Source: Juglans regia (lineage: Eukaryota; Streptophyta; Magnoliopsida; Fagales; Juglandaceae). Taken from it: a DNA stretch of 64,000 nt. Shown one piece after another: positions 51,001 through 63,093 of this stretch; the first letter of the stretch is position 1, and each line of letters opens with the position of its first letter. The notes beneath the pieces were generated by a model, which ran no database searches, was not told the origin of the DNA, and worked only from the letters and a program-made list of their open reading frames with translations. The position numbers and the translations under genes were made by a program. The stretch lies in contig NC_049901.1 in assembly GCF_001411555.2 (NCBI RefSeq), forward strand, positions 8,504,681 through 8,568,680, in the 5' to 3' direction.

Positions 51001-51893
51001 TAGTTTTCAAGAATGAGTTCTACCTAGTGACTTTATAACAGGGTGTTATATATTAAAATACTTTTTAATCTCAAACGTGTTTTTCTGGATAACCCGAAAT
51101 ATATATTCAAATTTTAAAAAGACTGTCAATGAACGAAAATAACGATACAACTTTAGATAATTACAACTTTCAAACTTTTAAAAATATGGTCATAATTTTA
51201 AATAAATCAGATGATCATCATTTCTATCTCAAAAATGACTTTTTAATTTGTTTTCAAACAATGTATTATGTTTGAAAGTGCATAATAGAACTTATTATTT
51301 AAGCTATAAATTATAAGCCCTAAAATTACAAACTATATTTTTCACCGCAATCCAAACATGCACTTAATCTCCGAGCTGAAATGTACTTACCCTGGAATCT
51401 CCAAAAATAAGCTGAAATCATGACTTTTTTTCTTGCAACAACTCCACTCCTTCATCCCGTCATGAAATATAGGCTGGATTCGACAATATCAAAAAAATAA
51501 AATAAAAATGAAGCTTTAAATAAGAACAATAAATATACAGATACAGAGATGGATGGATAAAAAGAGGGAGCAATATTTTCAAGAGGAGAAAATGAAAAGA
51601 GAAATACTTACACCCTGATCATAAGAGGATGACGCCAACACGGTAGACGCAAGATCAATGGAATAAAACATAAAAAATATCAGCTCCGCAATTCATACCA
51701 CAGAGGCAAAAGTAATGTCCTTAAAATAGAGAAACGAAGAAGAACCTTCCGGGTTGACAAGAAAAAAAAAAAGGGGCAGTACCGAATCATGGTATTGACA
51801 AGAACCTTCCGGGTTGTCGTCCTCGGAGAAGGTAGCGTTGCAGCCAATTCGTTGGCATCGAACCTTACCAACAGGCTCCTCTTTCTTCTCCAT
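48005..51893 (-). CDS. RAR1: RAR1, CHORD-domain co-chaperone of plant immunity
   Basis: RAR1 binds HSP90 and SGT1 and stabilises NLR immune receptors; each CHORD domain binds zinc. Six minus-strand exons join in phase to 229 residues, close to Arabidopsis RAR1 (226): 51783-51893, a 3-nt microexon 51612-51614, 51391-51473, 49164-49324, 48198-48433 and 48005-48100. CHORD I begins [10 protein letters not shown] and contains [17 protein letters not shown] and [17 protein letters not shown]. The plant-specific CCCH linker reads [21 protein letters not shown] shows [32 protein letters not shown] and [16 protein letters not shown]. All Cys/His ligands visible to me are present. The Gly of HDSGPIF is supplied only by the microexon. 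Intron 3 (2.07 kb) carries a TRIM element and an AGA microsatellite. ATG 51893 gives [14 protein letters not shown], a typical short N-terminus. Confidence 0.95.
50345..50371. repeat. (AAG)n microsatellite
   Basis: About nine AAG units lie in RAR1 intron 3. Confidence 0.9.
50633..51040 (+). mobile_element. TRIM retroelement in RAR1 intron, 5 bp target duplication
   Basis: Two 116 bp direct repeats (50633-50748 and 50925-51040) both begin TGTTA-GATCCCACATCGACT and end in ATAACA. They share gattggttgatggtttataa and gtaagctagttttcaag. Immediately inside the left repeat is TGGTATCAGAGCC (50751 on), the initiator Met-tRNA primer-binding site. GGGTG flanks both sides (50628-50632, 51041-51045). 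The interior is only about 176 bp with no coding region. Non-coding size and structure define a terminal-repeat retrotransposon in miniature. It lies opposite to the RAR1 reading direction. Confidence 0.92.
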
Positions 51894-51999
51894 TCTCTCT
51901 CTGAGCCTTTCTCCTTTCTCTTCGAGTCGAATAAAGAAGAAAGACTTCGAAGACTGAAGTTCTGAACTATAGTTTTTGATTCCACGGGTAGCTTCTAGA

Positions 52000-52850
52000 A
52001 AAAGCACATTGTTTGGGGGTGTTTTTTTCCCCCAAAAAAAATAAAGAAAAATTAAATCGAAGTTCCATTAAACATGCAATCGTTAATAAAGAATTTATTA
52101 TGCAATAATCATTATTAATTTTTATATTATATATTTATAATTTTTTTTTAAAGAGTATTTTTTATAAAATATGAGATATAGAGTGATAAATAATAATTAA
52201 TGAAAAGAATTTTTTTATTAATAAATTCTTTTTAAATGTTTTTTTTAAATCATTGTTTGTTAAAATGGTTGAATGGTAAAAGCTATCTTTGAGAAGATAA
52301 ATTTCTTCTAATTGCTGTTTGTAAAAATGGTCAGTTTCACTCGAAACATATTTGAAAGAAAATCTTTGTGAAACGTTTTGTTTATTGAAATTGGGTGTTG
52401 GCTTTTGTCTTTTGTTTTCTAAAAGATAATTTCTTTGAAATAAAACTTAATTTACTATAGAGAGATTTTTAAAAAAAAAAAGGAAAATGATAGGTATCAA
52501 TTTTTTTCCAAAGATTTGTATAAAACTTCCACGCTATGAATTTATATTTAACATTATTCTATCAATTTATTCTATCATTCAAACATATAATACATGCAAA
52601 AAAAAAAAAAATCAAAATCAAAATCTGCAAAATGTTTGACATATAAACAAAGTCAGGACTTTTCCAATCTAATGAGATGCATTTTTTCTATTTGTGAGAG
52701 TGGGAGGGTATACTTAATTTTTTTTAGCAAAAGTGGTTTTAATTTCCAGGAATTTGTAAAAGTAGCGGATCCACTAATAAATGTTTCTTTCTTCTGGGAA
52801 GAGGAAAATTTAACTTGGGGTTGAAAGATTGTTTGCGATGAAAATTGAAA
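52000..52850. other. Region between RAR1 and KEA genes
   Basis: AT-rich DNA with no gene seen. It holds the RAR1 promoter side (near 51894-52030). The KEA 3' untranslated region probably ends somewhere between about 52850 and 53400. Confidence 0.4.
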
Positions 52851-53400
52851 TTCTTTAACATGTTACTATAACAACATGTATCCGTCTACTGGGCAGATTT
52901 TCGATCAAAGGCTAGTCACGACTCAGATCGTACAGCTCTAGCTTTTATAAGTTACAAGCAACATGCTCAATATAGTTCAAATCATAATTTCATTAAGCAG
53001 CACACAAAAATGATATTGAATATCTGTTTCATTTTTCTGTATTGTACACTATCTTATACAATTGAATTCAAAATTTCGGCTGTAACCATTCATCAGAGTA
53101 TATCTGGTCTAAATTTGTAGCACCATTAGTATGGATATCGATTGGGTCATAGACTTTCACGAACATGTGTGGGCCCTAAAAGATTTCTTATCTATAGTAC
53201 TCTTTTAAGTATACAAAAAATTTATACCTATGTACACGAAAACTCAGTGCTGAGTTTCAATGGAATGAATATGCTGACATGTCAGCTGAAACCTCTAAAA
53301 AATAAAATTGGCAGTAGAAGCAGATCCTGACGTGCTCAAATGATTGATATTTACGTTGTAATCCTGATATGACCAGCGAATTCAATCATATCATGGAAGA

Positions 53401-55691
53401 TCACAATGATCTGTTATACGCTTCAATCATGGAAGCTTTCTCCTGTCAAAATAGAAATCGTATGTTATGTTTCACATGTACAGACACAGTCCACAGAAGA
53501 TTAAAAGAAACAAAAATGAAAATGGAAAGTGAAAGATCCACAGAATTCCTAGATAATGTACTGGATTGAATGGCATGTTGTTTCCTCTGATTTTATTTTT
53601 TAGGCACCAAGGGTCCGGAAACAAAGTCCCGACCAATCCCAGGGATGCACGAGCCCTTGGTAAGAAGTTTCTTACAAGTGCACCTCGGATAATTAAAGGA
53701 AGCATATCGCTAAGACCAAGGTTCTTACCACTCGAGCCAACTCCTAGGAGTTTGTTGTTTGATCTGAATGTTTGCAAGGTTCTCCATCTAGGAATATTTT
53801 AGGTATGATCTATTTGATGGGTTGTACATCTTTACAACTAAACTGAGATCTAACAAGTTTTTGCCTCCCAAAATCCCCTAGGAAAAAGGAAAGAAGAAAA
53901 AGAAACAACCCTATAGTCTTGAATAGTAATTGTAGGAGTATTTCTGTGTCTTGTATGGATAAGATGGCACCAAAGAATGGCTGGCTGCATAGCCTTTTAA
54001 ACTACGAAAATTTCTATGCTAATAGAAAAGACTTCCAACATGCACCAAACAATGTTCTCTTGATATGCACAGTCAAAAGGTGGTGTAAAAAATTCCAGCA
54101 CAGAAAAAGAGGTAATGGGTCATTTGATATTAGGTTTTAAATTTACAGATATGTTTTTATCTTCCAACTTCCAAGTAAAAGTTTCTTTTATAGGGGAATA
54201 CATACTGCACAGGAAGAAGTAAATAATGCGATAGTACTTGATGTTTGCAGAGGTCCATGTTCCTGTATTATGCCGCTATCTGTGTTGTGTGTGTGTGTGT
54301 GTGTGTTAGAGAGAGAGAGAGAGAAGGGGGGGGGGGGGGACCTCATTCTGTGTGTTGCTCTCTGAGGGGAACCAGTGCATGAGAACGCCCAAGTTCATCA
54401 CAGCAGGTATCAGTTTAAACAGCAGAGGCGTTGTTACCTGTACATAATCACTTTCCAGGATAAATATTCCCAAAGAAAACACAAAGATCAGAGTTTCAGT
54501 TAAAAAGAAACTTACGAGACTAAGAGCTGTTGTTCCAAGAAGAAGTAGATACATCTTCCCCTATAGTACAATGTTTTAATCAACAGCAACAGAAATGAAA
54601 AACGAACAAGTCAGTGATATATGGTGTCATGGTGACGTTGCAGATTGACAGCAAAAACTTGAAAGCCACAGGACAGAGGAATCTTATAGCATGAGGACAA
54701 AAAACAACTTACTAGTCTGCTTCAATGCAACGGGCATCCAACAGAGAAAATAATGCTGGTTTTTCAAAATATTGTAGGACAAACAATATTTTGGAGGACA
54801 AAAGAATGCTGGTTCTTCTTCTTCTTCTTTTTTAAAAGACTAACAAACATAATCTTCTCGTACTACAAAAACAATTGCAATAAAACACTCCAAGTGGCTT
54901 CATGTTACTCAATCAAATGAGCATGGATTTAGACTGGGCGCTTGTGATGCATTACGGTATATATGACATTATTTACAGTGTGTGTCCCTTTTCAAGTGGA
55001 ATGCCATTGCAAAGCAGTGGTAAACCAATTCCAATTCATTTGAGTGGAGCAATGACAAATCAAACAAACTATCCAATGACCAGAGATTTTAAATTCTTAC
55101 AGGACTCGAAGGTGAGAAAATATGAGTTTCAAAAGGCTAATTTCACATATACTGAAACCTCAATGTTCCTTAACCAATTCATTAAGGTGAGAAAAGATGA
55201 GTTTCAAAAGGCTAATTTCACATAAATTGTCGCACTTTCTAAGGTCACCAAATATGCATTAATTTTCTATAACATTTATTTCCGAAATTGTTTCCTTTCC
55301 AAAATTGCTTAAAACTTGAAGTAAAGCATTACAAGGCTAATTAAACACCCTCTGTACGGTTCACTTAAAGGTCAAGAATATGAGAAAAATCAAAAGAGAA
55401 CTTGTATTATCTAACGGGCAGATAAATGTTCTTCCTGCACACCTATAAAAAGAAATGTTCTTCCTGCACAACCCACAACTGACAAACAATACCAAGGCAT
55501 TTGTTTTTTCTGATAAATAGCATCAAATCTCTACTTTTCTCTTTGGTGGGGAGTTATTGGAGGGGGAGGGGGGGGAGCAAAAATTGATTTCTACCTCTTT
55601 TTTAGATCATGGACCTGATAGTCTACATGTTGCTAACAAAATAATAGCACTGAGGACATAAAACCATGAACCCTACATGAAGTGACCTGTC

Positions 55692-55726
<35 letters not shown>

Positions 55727-58700
55727 CCTCTCTCAGTGCTTGACTTGTCCTATATGATACAAAGCCATAGAATTCCACAGGGTCTCACTAATAGCTGTAG
55801 CGCCTACAAGTTGTGGAGTGGAACCAGCACGTTTAAAGAGCAAATCCTCCAGAATGCTCAGAAAGAAAGGGACTGAAACTGATGTAGCTATTCCACATCA
55901 GTGACATTCACAAGTTATAAACTTGTCCATCATGCCATGCCATCAATGAATGCAGCTTGTAGGGGTTCAATTTTATCATCAAAATCCTGTATTTGATTCC
56001 TCTTGATATCTCTATCCGTCTAATTTGACCTTTCAGAACAGCAAGTCAATAATCAAATTCAAAATCCCAAGTTTTAAAACTGAACTCTGCTCATGCTCTG
56101 AAAACCAGACACCATGAGAGTGCATAGTAGGTCTAAACCTGAACGCATTTTCTTACAAGACGAAATTGTAGGCATCGAGATGAACTTCACTATTGGAATA
56201 ACTGATTCCTTCAATTCAGGGAGAGGAGACAGGTGGATCATTATCACCAGGCCCCTCTAGTTACAATTTGAACAAAATATTCCATTAGAGGGAAACCATA
56301 AGAGACCAGCCACTATCAAAGCAGGATCAATTTCTAAGCAAGAAAAATATTCAAGCCAAACAAACCTAAGCAGAGAGAGAGAGAGAGAGAGAGATCACCC
56401 CAATAAGATGAAGATTTGAGGCACGACTAAGGAGTACAAAAGCAAATTCTCCAATTTGAGCAAGCAGGACTCCAACCTATAATTGAATAACCAAAATTTG
56501 AAAATAAGCAATTGATGTGTTTCACTTAGATCAGAAATCAACTCAACAAGCTGAGGAAGACAACTTACATGGAATGATGTCTTAATGTTATATCCGAAGG
56601 CCTTGGAAACAACTGTAACAACAGCTGTCTTAACGATTATAACCAGAATGACAGATGCTAGCAATATATCCACATGGTTCCACAGGAAATGTATGTGTAT
56701 AAGCATTCCGATACTTGAAAGGAAAAGAGCTGCAAATAAGTTACGAATTGGTTCCACCTACAGCATAGAAAAGCATCAAATCAGCAATGTTCCCATTATT
56801 CTTGTGATAAAGATTAAAAAAAAGAAATGTAAACTGATTCTCATGTGACATCCAGAATGAAGCAGCATCTTCAATCTAAATCCATGTACATGCAGCAATT
56901 GAACTTTCATAACTATGAGAGAAAGGAGTACCTGGTCCAAAGTATGTTGAGCAAAGTCAGTAGTAGATATCATAACACCAGCCACAAATGAACCCAACTC
57001 AAGGCTAAGGCCCAGCTTATCACTGCACTGAAAATGCCACAAAAGATTCAATAATATTAAAAAGGAATTGACAGCAGTATATGTGGCAATTTCCAGCACT
57101 CCTGTCACATACAGCAACTCATCATCTTTATTTGAATTTATGAAAATCATCTATTACTTAATTACCATTAGATATGAATTGGTCTTATTTTCCCCTCAAC
57201 ATTGTAATCTATATACAGATTCAAGCAAATAATTTGTCTTTGCAACAAGTAATCCCTCTTGCACAAAAGTTTTTTGTGCCAAGTTCCACCATCTAAATGC
57301 AACAGAATCAAACAGGGAAGGAGAGGCTATGATATTAAATTCTTTACAACTAAGTTTGCATAGATACCAAAAAGCACAGATGCCAAAGAAAATCTTGGTC
57401 ATGGTACTGCACACTTATACACCTTTTAATGTCTCACCCTGATTTTACATCTTTGCGGTCCACTTGCTAGAAAAAATGTGCTCAAGCGTATCAGCCACTG
57501 CTTTATATAGGAGTACTGCTATTTTAAGGCCTCTACACCACATATTTCTTACGTGGTATAATTTGATTTGGAAGATAAATTTTAAAATTTGAATCTTACA
57601 AATCAAATCTTACCATCTACGTGATGCAGATTGTGTGATCTACACACCGGCTTGAGAGAATAATGCTTTATATAGTGATTGCCAGTTTCCATAATACACA
57701 GGAAAAAAGTTTTGAATACCAGAAAGTTTCTATTCCCAACTTTGACAAAATGCTTCTATCTATCAGTTTTCTTTTTTTTTTGATAAGTTTCTATCTATCA
57801 GTTTTCTATTAGAACAATAAGTGACGATACCTATAGCCTTGAAGGAGGAGGTTGAAACATATTCCTTGCAAAAAACAAAAAGTGCCCTAGGGAAAGACTA
57901 AGCACCAGATTCAAGACTGAAATAGAAAGAAAGAAAAAGAAAGAAAGGAACAAAATATTCTACATGAAGACAATGACAAAACAAAATATTCATGAATGTA
58001 CATGAATACCAAGAAACTCACAGAGATTGATGTCATTAGCTAGGATCTATAATTTTTGAGACCTCAAAGAGGATGCTTAATAAATGGGGCATTGAGGGGA
58101 TGTTTGGATATTGAGACAGTTTCTAAACTCAAAGATCGTTTTATAGTCAAAGATCATTTCATTCCCAAACATACAATATTTACAGTGTTAAAAACTTCTC
58201 AAAATCTTTCAGGCTGCGTTGAGCTGAAAAGTTCTTTATGAATAGTAGTGAGTTGAGATGGTAGAGTGAGTTTTGTGGAGTCTACCTAAGATGAGTTTAA
58301 ATGTGTTTGGATGTTAAGATGAGTTTAGATGTATTTATGGGAAGTTAAAAAAGGTTGTGGGTCTCAAGTATAAAGGAGTGTTGAATTGAAAAGGGTTGTG
58401 GGTCCCACGTATAAAAAGGTTTTGAGTTGAGATGAGTTTAGTAATTTGAGAGTTGGGTGTTTGAATGTTAGACTTAGTTTAAAATTAGACTGAACTGAGT
58501 TGAACTCAGATGAGTTTAACAACCAAACGGGGCCTCAATCACCCAAAACTAAAAAAAAAAACATCTTCAAAATTTTTAATGAAAAATTAAAAAAAGCCCA
58601 GTCACTGTGGCTGCTGGCACCACGAAAGTGGCCAACCTGGCCACAACCGGTTGCCCAATCTAGGCACAGATCGGGCCGCCATGGGACCAGAATATGCCAC

Positions 58701-61700
58701 TCTAGCCGCCACAAGGTGGCCGATCTGGGCTGCACTGGTGGTGGGTGGCTGAGCAAATTCTCATCTCTTTTTTTATTTAAATAAATTGTTTAATATTATT
58801 TATTATATTATCCATCAGAATTTCTTTAGAAACTAATTCATCCAAACTTACTTTCATAAGGTTCCCAACATTTTTTTAAAACTCTATAAAACCATCGTCT
58901 TAAAAGTTTTTACAAGTTTCACAAACACTTGCAGCACTACTCATGAAACCATCTTACAACAAAACATCTCCTAAAGCTTACTCGGCATCTAGCACAAGCA
59001 AATAGACAACTTCAACTATCCACCAAGAGAGTTCGTACAAAAGGGATCACCAGAAACAAAATCCGTCATAGAAATAATATGTTAAGAGTAAGAAGGATGC
59101 GTTATCAAAATGCAGCATGACCTTAATATGAAAGATACCTATATCTGGAACTCACCCAGGCAGATAATAGGCAAAAAGCCACAGCAGCAAGCTGATAAAG
59201 TTCATTTGTCTGAATCACAAGAGAGGGAAACCACTTATAGAGGAACTACTAGTCAATCCAAAAAATGAAGCTAACATGTTTACAACTCACTTGGGTTGAT
59301 AGCTGTATCATCAGCTTTAGAAAGCGAGGAACAAATGACCAAGACAGTACAGATGCAGCAGTGAGATACATCGACAACACCAGCAGCCTGATGTCAATAA
59401 GGAGTGGGCCAACAGCCAATGAAATAATTTACATGATGCCGTTGGCACTACTATCGTTTTGGTGATAAAAAATAAAAATAAAAAAAACACAACTATACTA
59501 AAGGCTTGATCAACGAAAGCAAATTTAAAATCACAACTTTGATAAATGACATAGGAAAAAAGACGTGCAAAGAAAAAGGCTCATAAACAGACTTACAGCT
59601 TTCCCATAGAAACCATCCCCTGCAAAAGGCCACTGTTACCACCCAAAACTGGGAGCAAGGCAAATAATAGGCCAACAGCACAGTCCTGAAATTATCCAGG
59701 TACAGGGATGAATCAATATAAACAATAGAAAACAATCAACATATAAGTTAAACAATCAACCACATAAGGTGAAGATTAATAGACGTATCACTGACTAAAA
59801 TAATTTATGAGATACCTGAAGAATAAGTGTCCCAATTGTAACTTGACCATGAAGAGCACTACTACTATTCCGTTCTACCAGAAACTTTACCACCTGGTAA
59901 ACATGTAATAGAAAAAGGCATGAAAAGAACTACGAAATTTGGCAACCAGCAACCAAGGAGAAAGGATAAAATGAGGTAAAAAGCAGTCTACAACAATACC
60001 ACTGCTGTTGATGACATTGATAAGAACAAACCAACAAATACACCCTCAGACAACTTTGCTCCACATAACTGCAATATTAGCAGATGTTCAACCTTAGCAT
60101 CACTTTAGACAGGAGTTGTAACTTGTCACAGGGAATAAAACTAGATTAGACACTCCCAGAACTATACCAGGGATGTTACGCCACACAAGAACGTAAATAT
60201 GATTATCTGAAGTATCCCTCCAAGAACAGCAACAGGCCCCACAACTTTTAACTGCACCAAACACAATTTAAACTAGCCACTCTATACTAAATTATGATAA
60301 TGCAAACAAACTATGACAGAGCCTAATAAATAAGCTACTGTATGATACATGGTAGACAGAGATTTCCCAAGCTAAGAACAGCGTACCTTTGTCAAAGAAA
60401 ACTCCAACCCTAAAGCAAAGAGAAGAAAGACAACACCAAACTGGGCAAAAGTTTCAACCTGTAATCAATAGAATTCTTGTAAGTATAGACCAATTGCTGC
60501 AAATAAGATAATAGACTAGATCAATGCATATCAAATTCACAAAATATAACTTCATTCAACTCAGTTGATACTATCTCAGTCACTCCAGGCTAGTGCACAT
60601 GAAGTAGCATATTGCACTCGGTTTCTTTCCAGTCTGTTGAATGTGAAGATAGGGGTGTTATATTGAAGCATGTGCTGTGCATGCTTTTCATCTTGGTCAC
60701 TCCCCTCATCCCAAGTTCTCAGTTAACTATTATTATCCAGGCAATCACCCTGGTTATGGGACAGAACATCATAACAAATACCGCCAAATAAGACAGCAAT
60801 TTTAATCTGTGTATGTTCAGCAAGGTTAGAAGATGTAAGGAAAATTTCATTCTGGGTTAATACTTTTTAGATTCTATCAAGTTTTTTGTCCTAACTTGGT
60901 AGTGTAATAGATTTGTATATAAGGGCATAAATGGATGAAGGGTAACCCATTAAAGTGCATTTTTGAAAAACAATATAGGTGAATAAACATTTTTGTAGAC
61001 AAAGTTAACAGAATAGAAGAGAGCTGAAAAAAGAGGCATTATCTCGCTTTAACCCTTTGAGCAAAATGCAGTCAAAGGAAAAGCCATGGATCGACCCCAT
61101 AGGAATTATGAGTAAATGTTAATAGAACAAAGCATTCTGACTTCAAGAAACTACGTTTTGAGCAATCAATAACAACATACCTGTACCATTTCGCTAATAA
61201 ACTTCAAGGCCCCTGGTCCAATAATTGACCCGGCAAGAAGATAGCCAACAATAACCTATGATATTTGTCCAAAACAAAATAAAGAAAATCTCAAATATTG
61301 TATCATACAAATCACTTAAATAGTTGGACTTAAAATGCCGTGCAATTTACTGAAAAATGAATACAACTACAACTACAAATACAAACCGGTTGCCCCAAAC
61401 AGGAAAAAACAATTCCACCTATAGCAGCAGAAACTATGACAACCACCAAGTCTGAGATCAATCTGCCACAAATTTAAAGCAGTGCTGATAAGTCATAAAT
61501 CTCAGGCAGTATGTAACATTAAAACTAAACCGCTTCAGTCGCATTTTTCAAAAACTATACACCAAAGTGACCAACCACATATGATTTCCGCCTTTATATA
61601 CAGTTTTGAGGAGAAATCATGTTGGAGAAATTCTATTATCTAGATAGGTGAATTTGGGCATGGACAAATTAAAAGACTAAGGTCCATCTGCAGTCCTTTA

Positions 61701-63093
61701 TTTCAAATGGCATTTTCTTGTCCTTAAAATGTAGAAAGGGAAGGTGGATGGTGGGGCATTTTTTAAAGACTTGTTTTATATTCTTGAAAATGGCAATGTT
61801 TTCTTACGAGATGAAACAACATATTCCTCATGCTTTCCAAAACACAGCCAATTGACACGCAAACAAATCTAAAATAGCAAGTTTTTGCCAAAGAAAACAA
61901 TATCAAAATATCATGACAAAAGGAAGAAAAGATATTGACCTCAAATCTACTTGAAGTACTGGATACTTGGATTTCTTGTTTGACATCACAAACACGTTGT
62001 CCTACCATCGAGTAAGAAAAGCAAGTTAGTGGGAAGGATATTCAGAGTGTGAATAACCATGACTCCCTAAGTTTTGTCGCACCTTTTTGTCAATCAAGGT
62101 GGTCATGTCATCAGAATCTTCACTCTCCACTGTTGTGGCACTGACCAAACGATTTAAGTCAAAGAAGCATGTTGCTTCAGCAGCAACAACAACAAATAAT
62201 AATAATTGTAGTAATTATTATTGTTATTAAATGGTGTTGAAAATAAAAAATATACACATTCAACGAATGTTCACAATGTAATCACATTTACCCAACAAAC
62301 ATATTTTATCAGTCCCTTACTTTGCCTCCTTTGTATCATTTCTCTTGGTCTTCTCAGGTGTGAGTTTAGCCACAGTCTCCAGTTCAGCCTGTGAACATTG
62401 TCAAGATTCATCTTTTAACATAGATAGCATTCATTTTTTAACACAGATAGCATAATAAAAAATAAATAAATAAAAAATAGTGTGGGCCAGACGGTTCAAC
62501 TCGGAAAGAAGTTTACAACAATAAATGTCACTCAACTGTGCTCTATCATGTATGATGTAAAAACCTTGAATAAGCATGTAAAGAAGCCCATCTATTTCTG
62601 ATTTAGATGAAACGATGACCAGTTACATTGCACACAAGCTATTTAGGAAGCATGACCTGAGGTGTACACAAAAGCCAGAGCCCAAGGAAAACTTATTTTA
62701 CTCATTCATTTTCAGCCTTATATGCCAGCTCAAGCCAAAACTAAGCAAAAAAACAAATATTTTCCAAAAACAGTTCATTATCGGAGTTTGTTGAAATATA
62801 TTGTTCCTAAGTACATAATTTCATTAAGAAAGCGCAAAGGGAAGAAACCCTAGCATATAGGATGTACAAAGAAGAACAAAAATTCATAAAAACGGAACAT
62901 TAACAAAATGAGAAATATCCATATCGTAGAAAAGATTTCACTACCCCTATCACATGAGTGGAAAACCATGCCCATTATTATTTTTTTTATAAGTATCTTC
63001 CCATTATTACACTGCATCCAATCAATTTTGAAGGAAAAATCAAACCTACTTGTTGATCAGCTAAACTGCTGTTGAAGCTGCTTCCGTCAGATC
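53401..63093 (-). CDS. K+ efflux antiporter, KEA4/5/6-like (CPA2), 5' end off window
   Basis: A K+/H+ antiporter of the endomembrane KEA4-6 branch. Nineteen minus-strand exons fit in phase (about 490 residues): 63050-63093, 62321-62388, 62083-62140, 61940-62001, 61387-61462, 61181-61255, 60387-60458, 60168-60251, 60000-60068, 59816-59893, 59597-59685, 59291-59387, 59156-59209, 56932-57027, 56569-56757, 56399-56476, 54516-54560, 54342-54437, 53401-53442. Visible signatures: SSFNSSLADQQ, ESEDSDDMTTLIDKK, SCLGQPVIVGYLLAGSIIGPG, FGVVFLLFALGLEFSLTK, SMSSTAVVVKFLVERNSSS, LGLSLELGSFVAGVMIS, LFLSSIGMLIHIHFLWNH, IGEFAFVLLSRASNLH. There is no RCK domain. The first residues and signal peptide lie beyond 64000. 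The last exon (EKASMIEAYNRSL, stop at 53401) matches the family tail, but its donor abuts a microsatellite. Confidence 0.93.
54286..54339. repeat. Compound microsatellite (GT)n(GA)n(G)14 at KEA splice donor
   Basis: A GT run (about 54286-54306), a GA run (54309-54324) and fourteen G (54326-54339). On the gene's strand, poly-C starts two bases after the inferred donor GAG/GT at 54342/54341. If the intron is not removed, translation runs through the repeat as VPPPPLLSLSL to a stop at 54306-54308. Confidence 0.9.
55105..55226. repeat. Short direct repeat, 77 bp apart
   Basis: Aaggtgagaaaatatgagtt plus caaaaggctaatttcacata occurs near 55108. It recurs near 55185 with one change (agatgag for tatgag). 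It lies in a KEA intron. Confidence 0.85.
55690..55736. repeat. (CT)n microsatellite
   Basis: A long TC/CT run, slightly interrupted, in a KEA intron. Confidence 0.9.
56371..56395. repeat. (GA)n microsatellite next to KEA splice donor
   Basis: The GA run ends a few bases from the donor of exon 56399-56476 (GGG/GTGATCTCTC on the gene's strand). This leaves a normal GTGA donor followed by a CT tract. Confidence 0.9.
57510..57670. repeat. Small MITE in a KEA intron
   Basis: Shares aaaatttgaatcttacaaat and surrounding cctctacaccacat / gtgtgatctacacaccg arms with the element at 31215-31365. Confidence 0.6.
58091..58536. repeat. Larger member of the tctcatctca/gttgagatgag MITE family
   Basis: The left end is attgaggggatgtttggata; the inverted right end is attgaggccccgtttggttg. 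The interior contains several copies of agttgagatgagttta. It lies in the long KEA intron 57028-59155. Confidence 0.65.
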
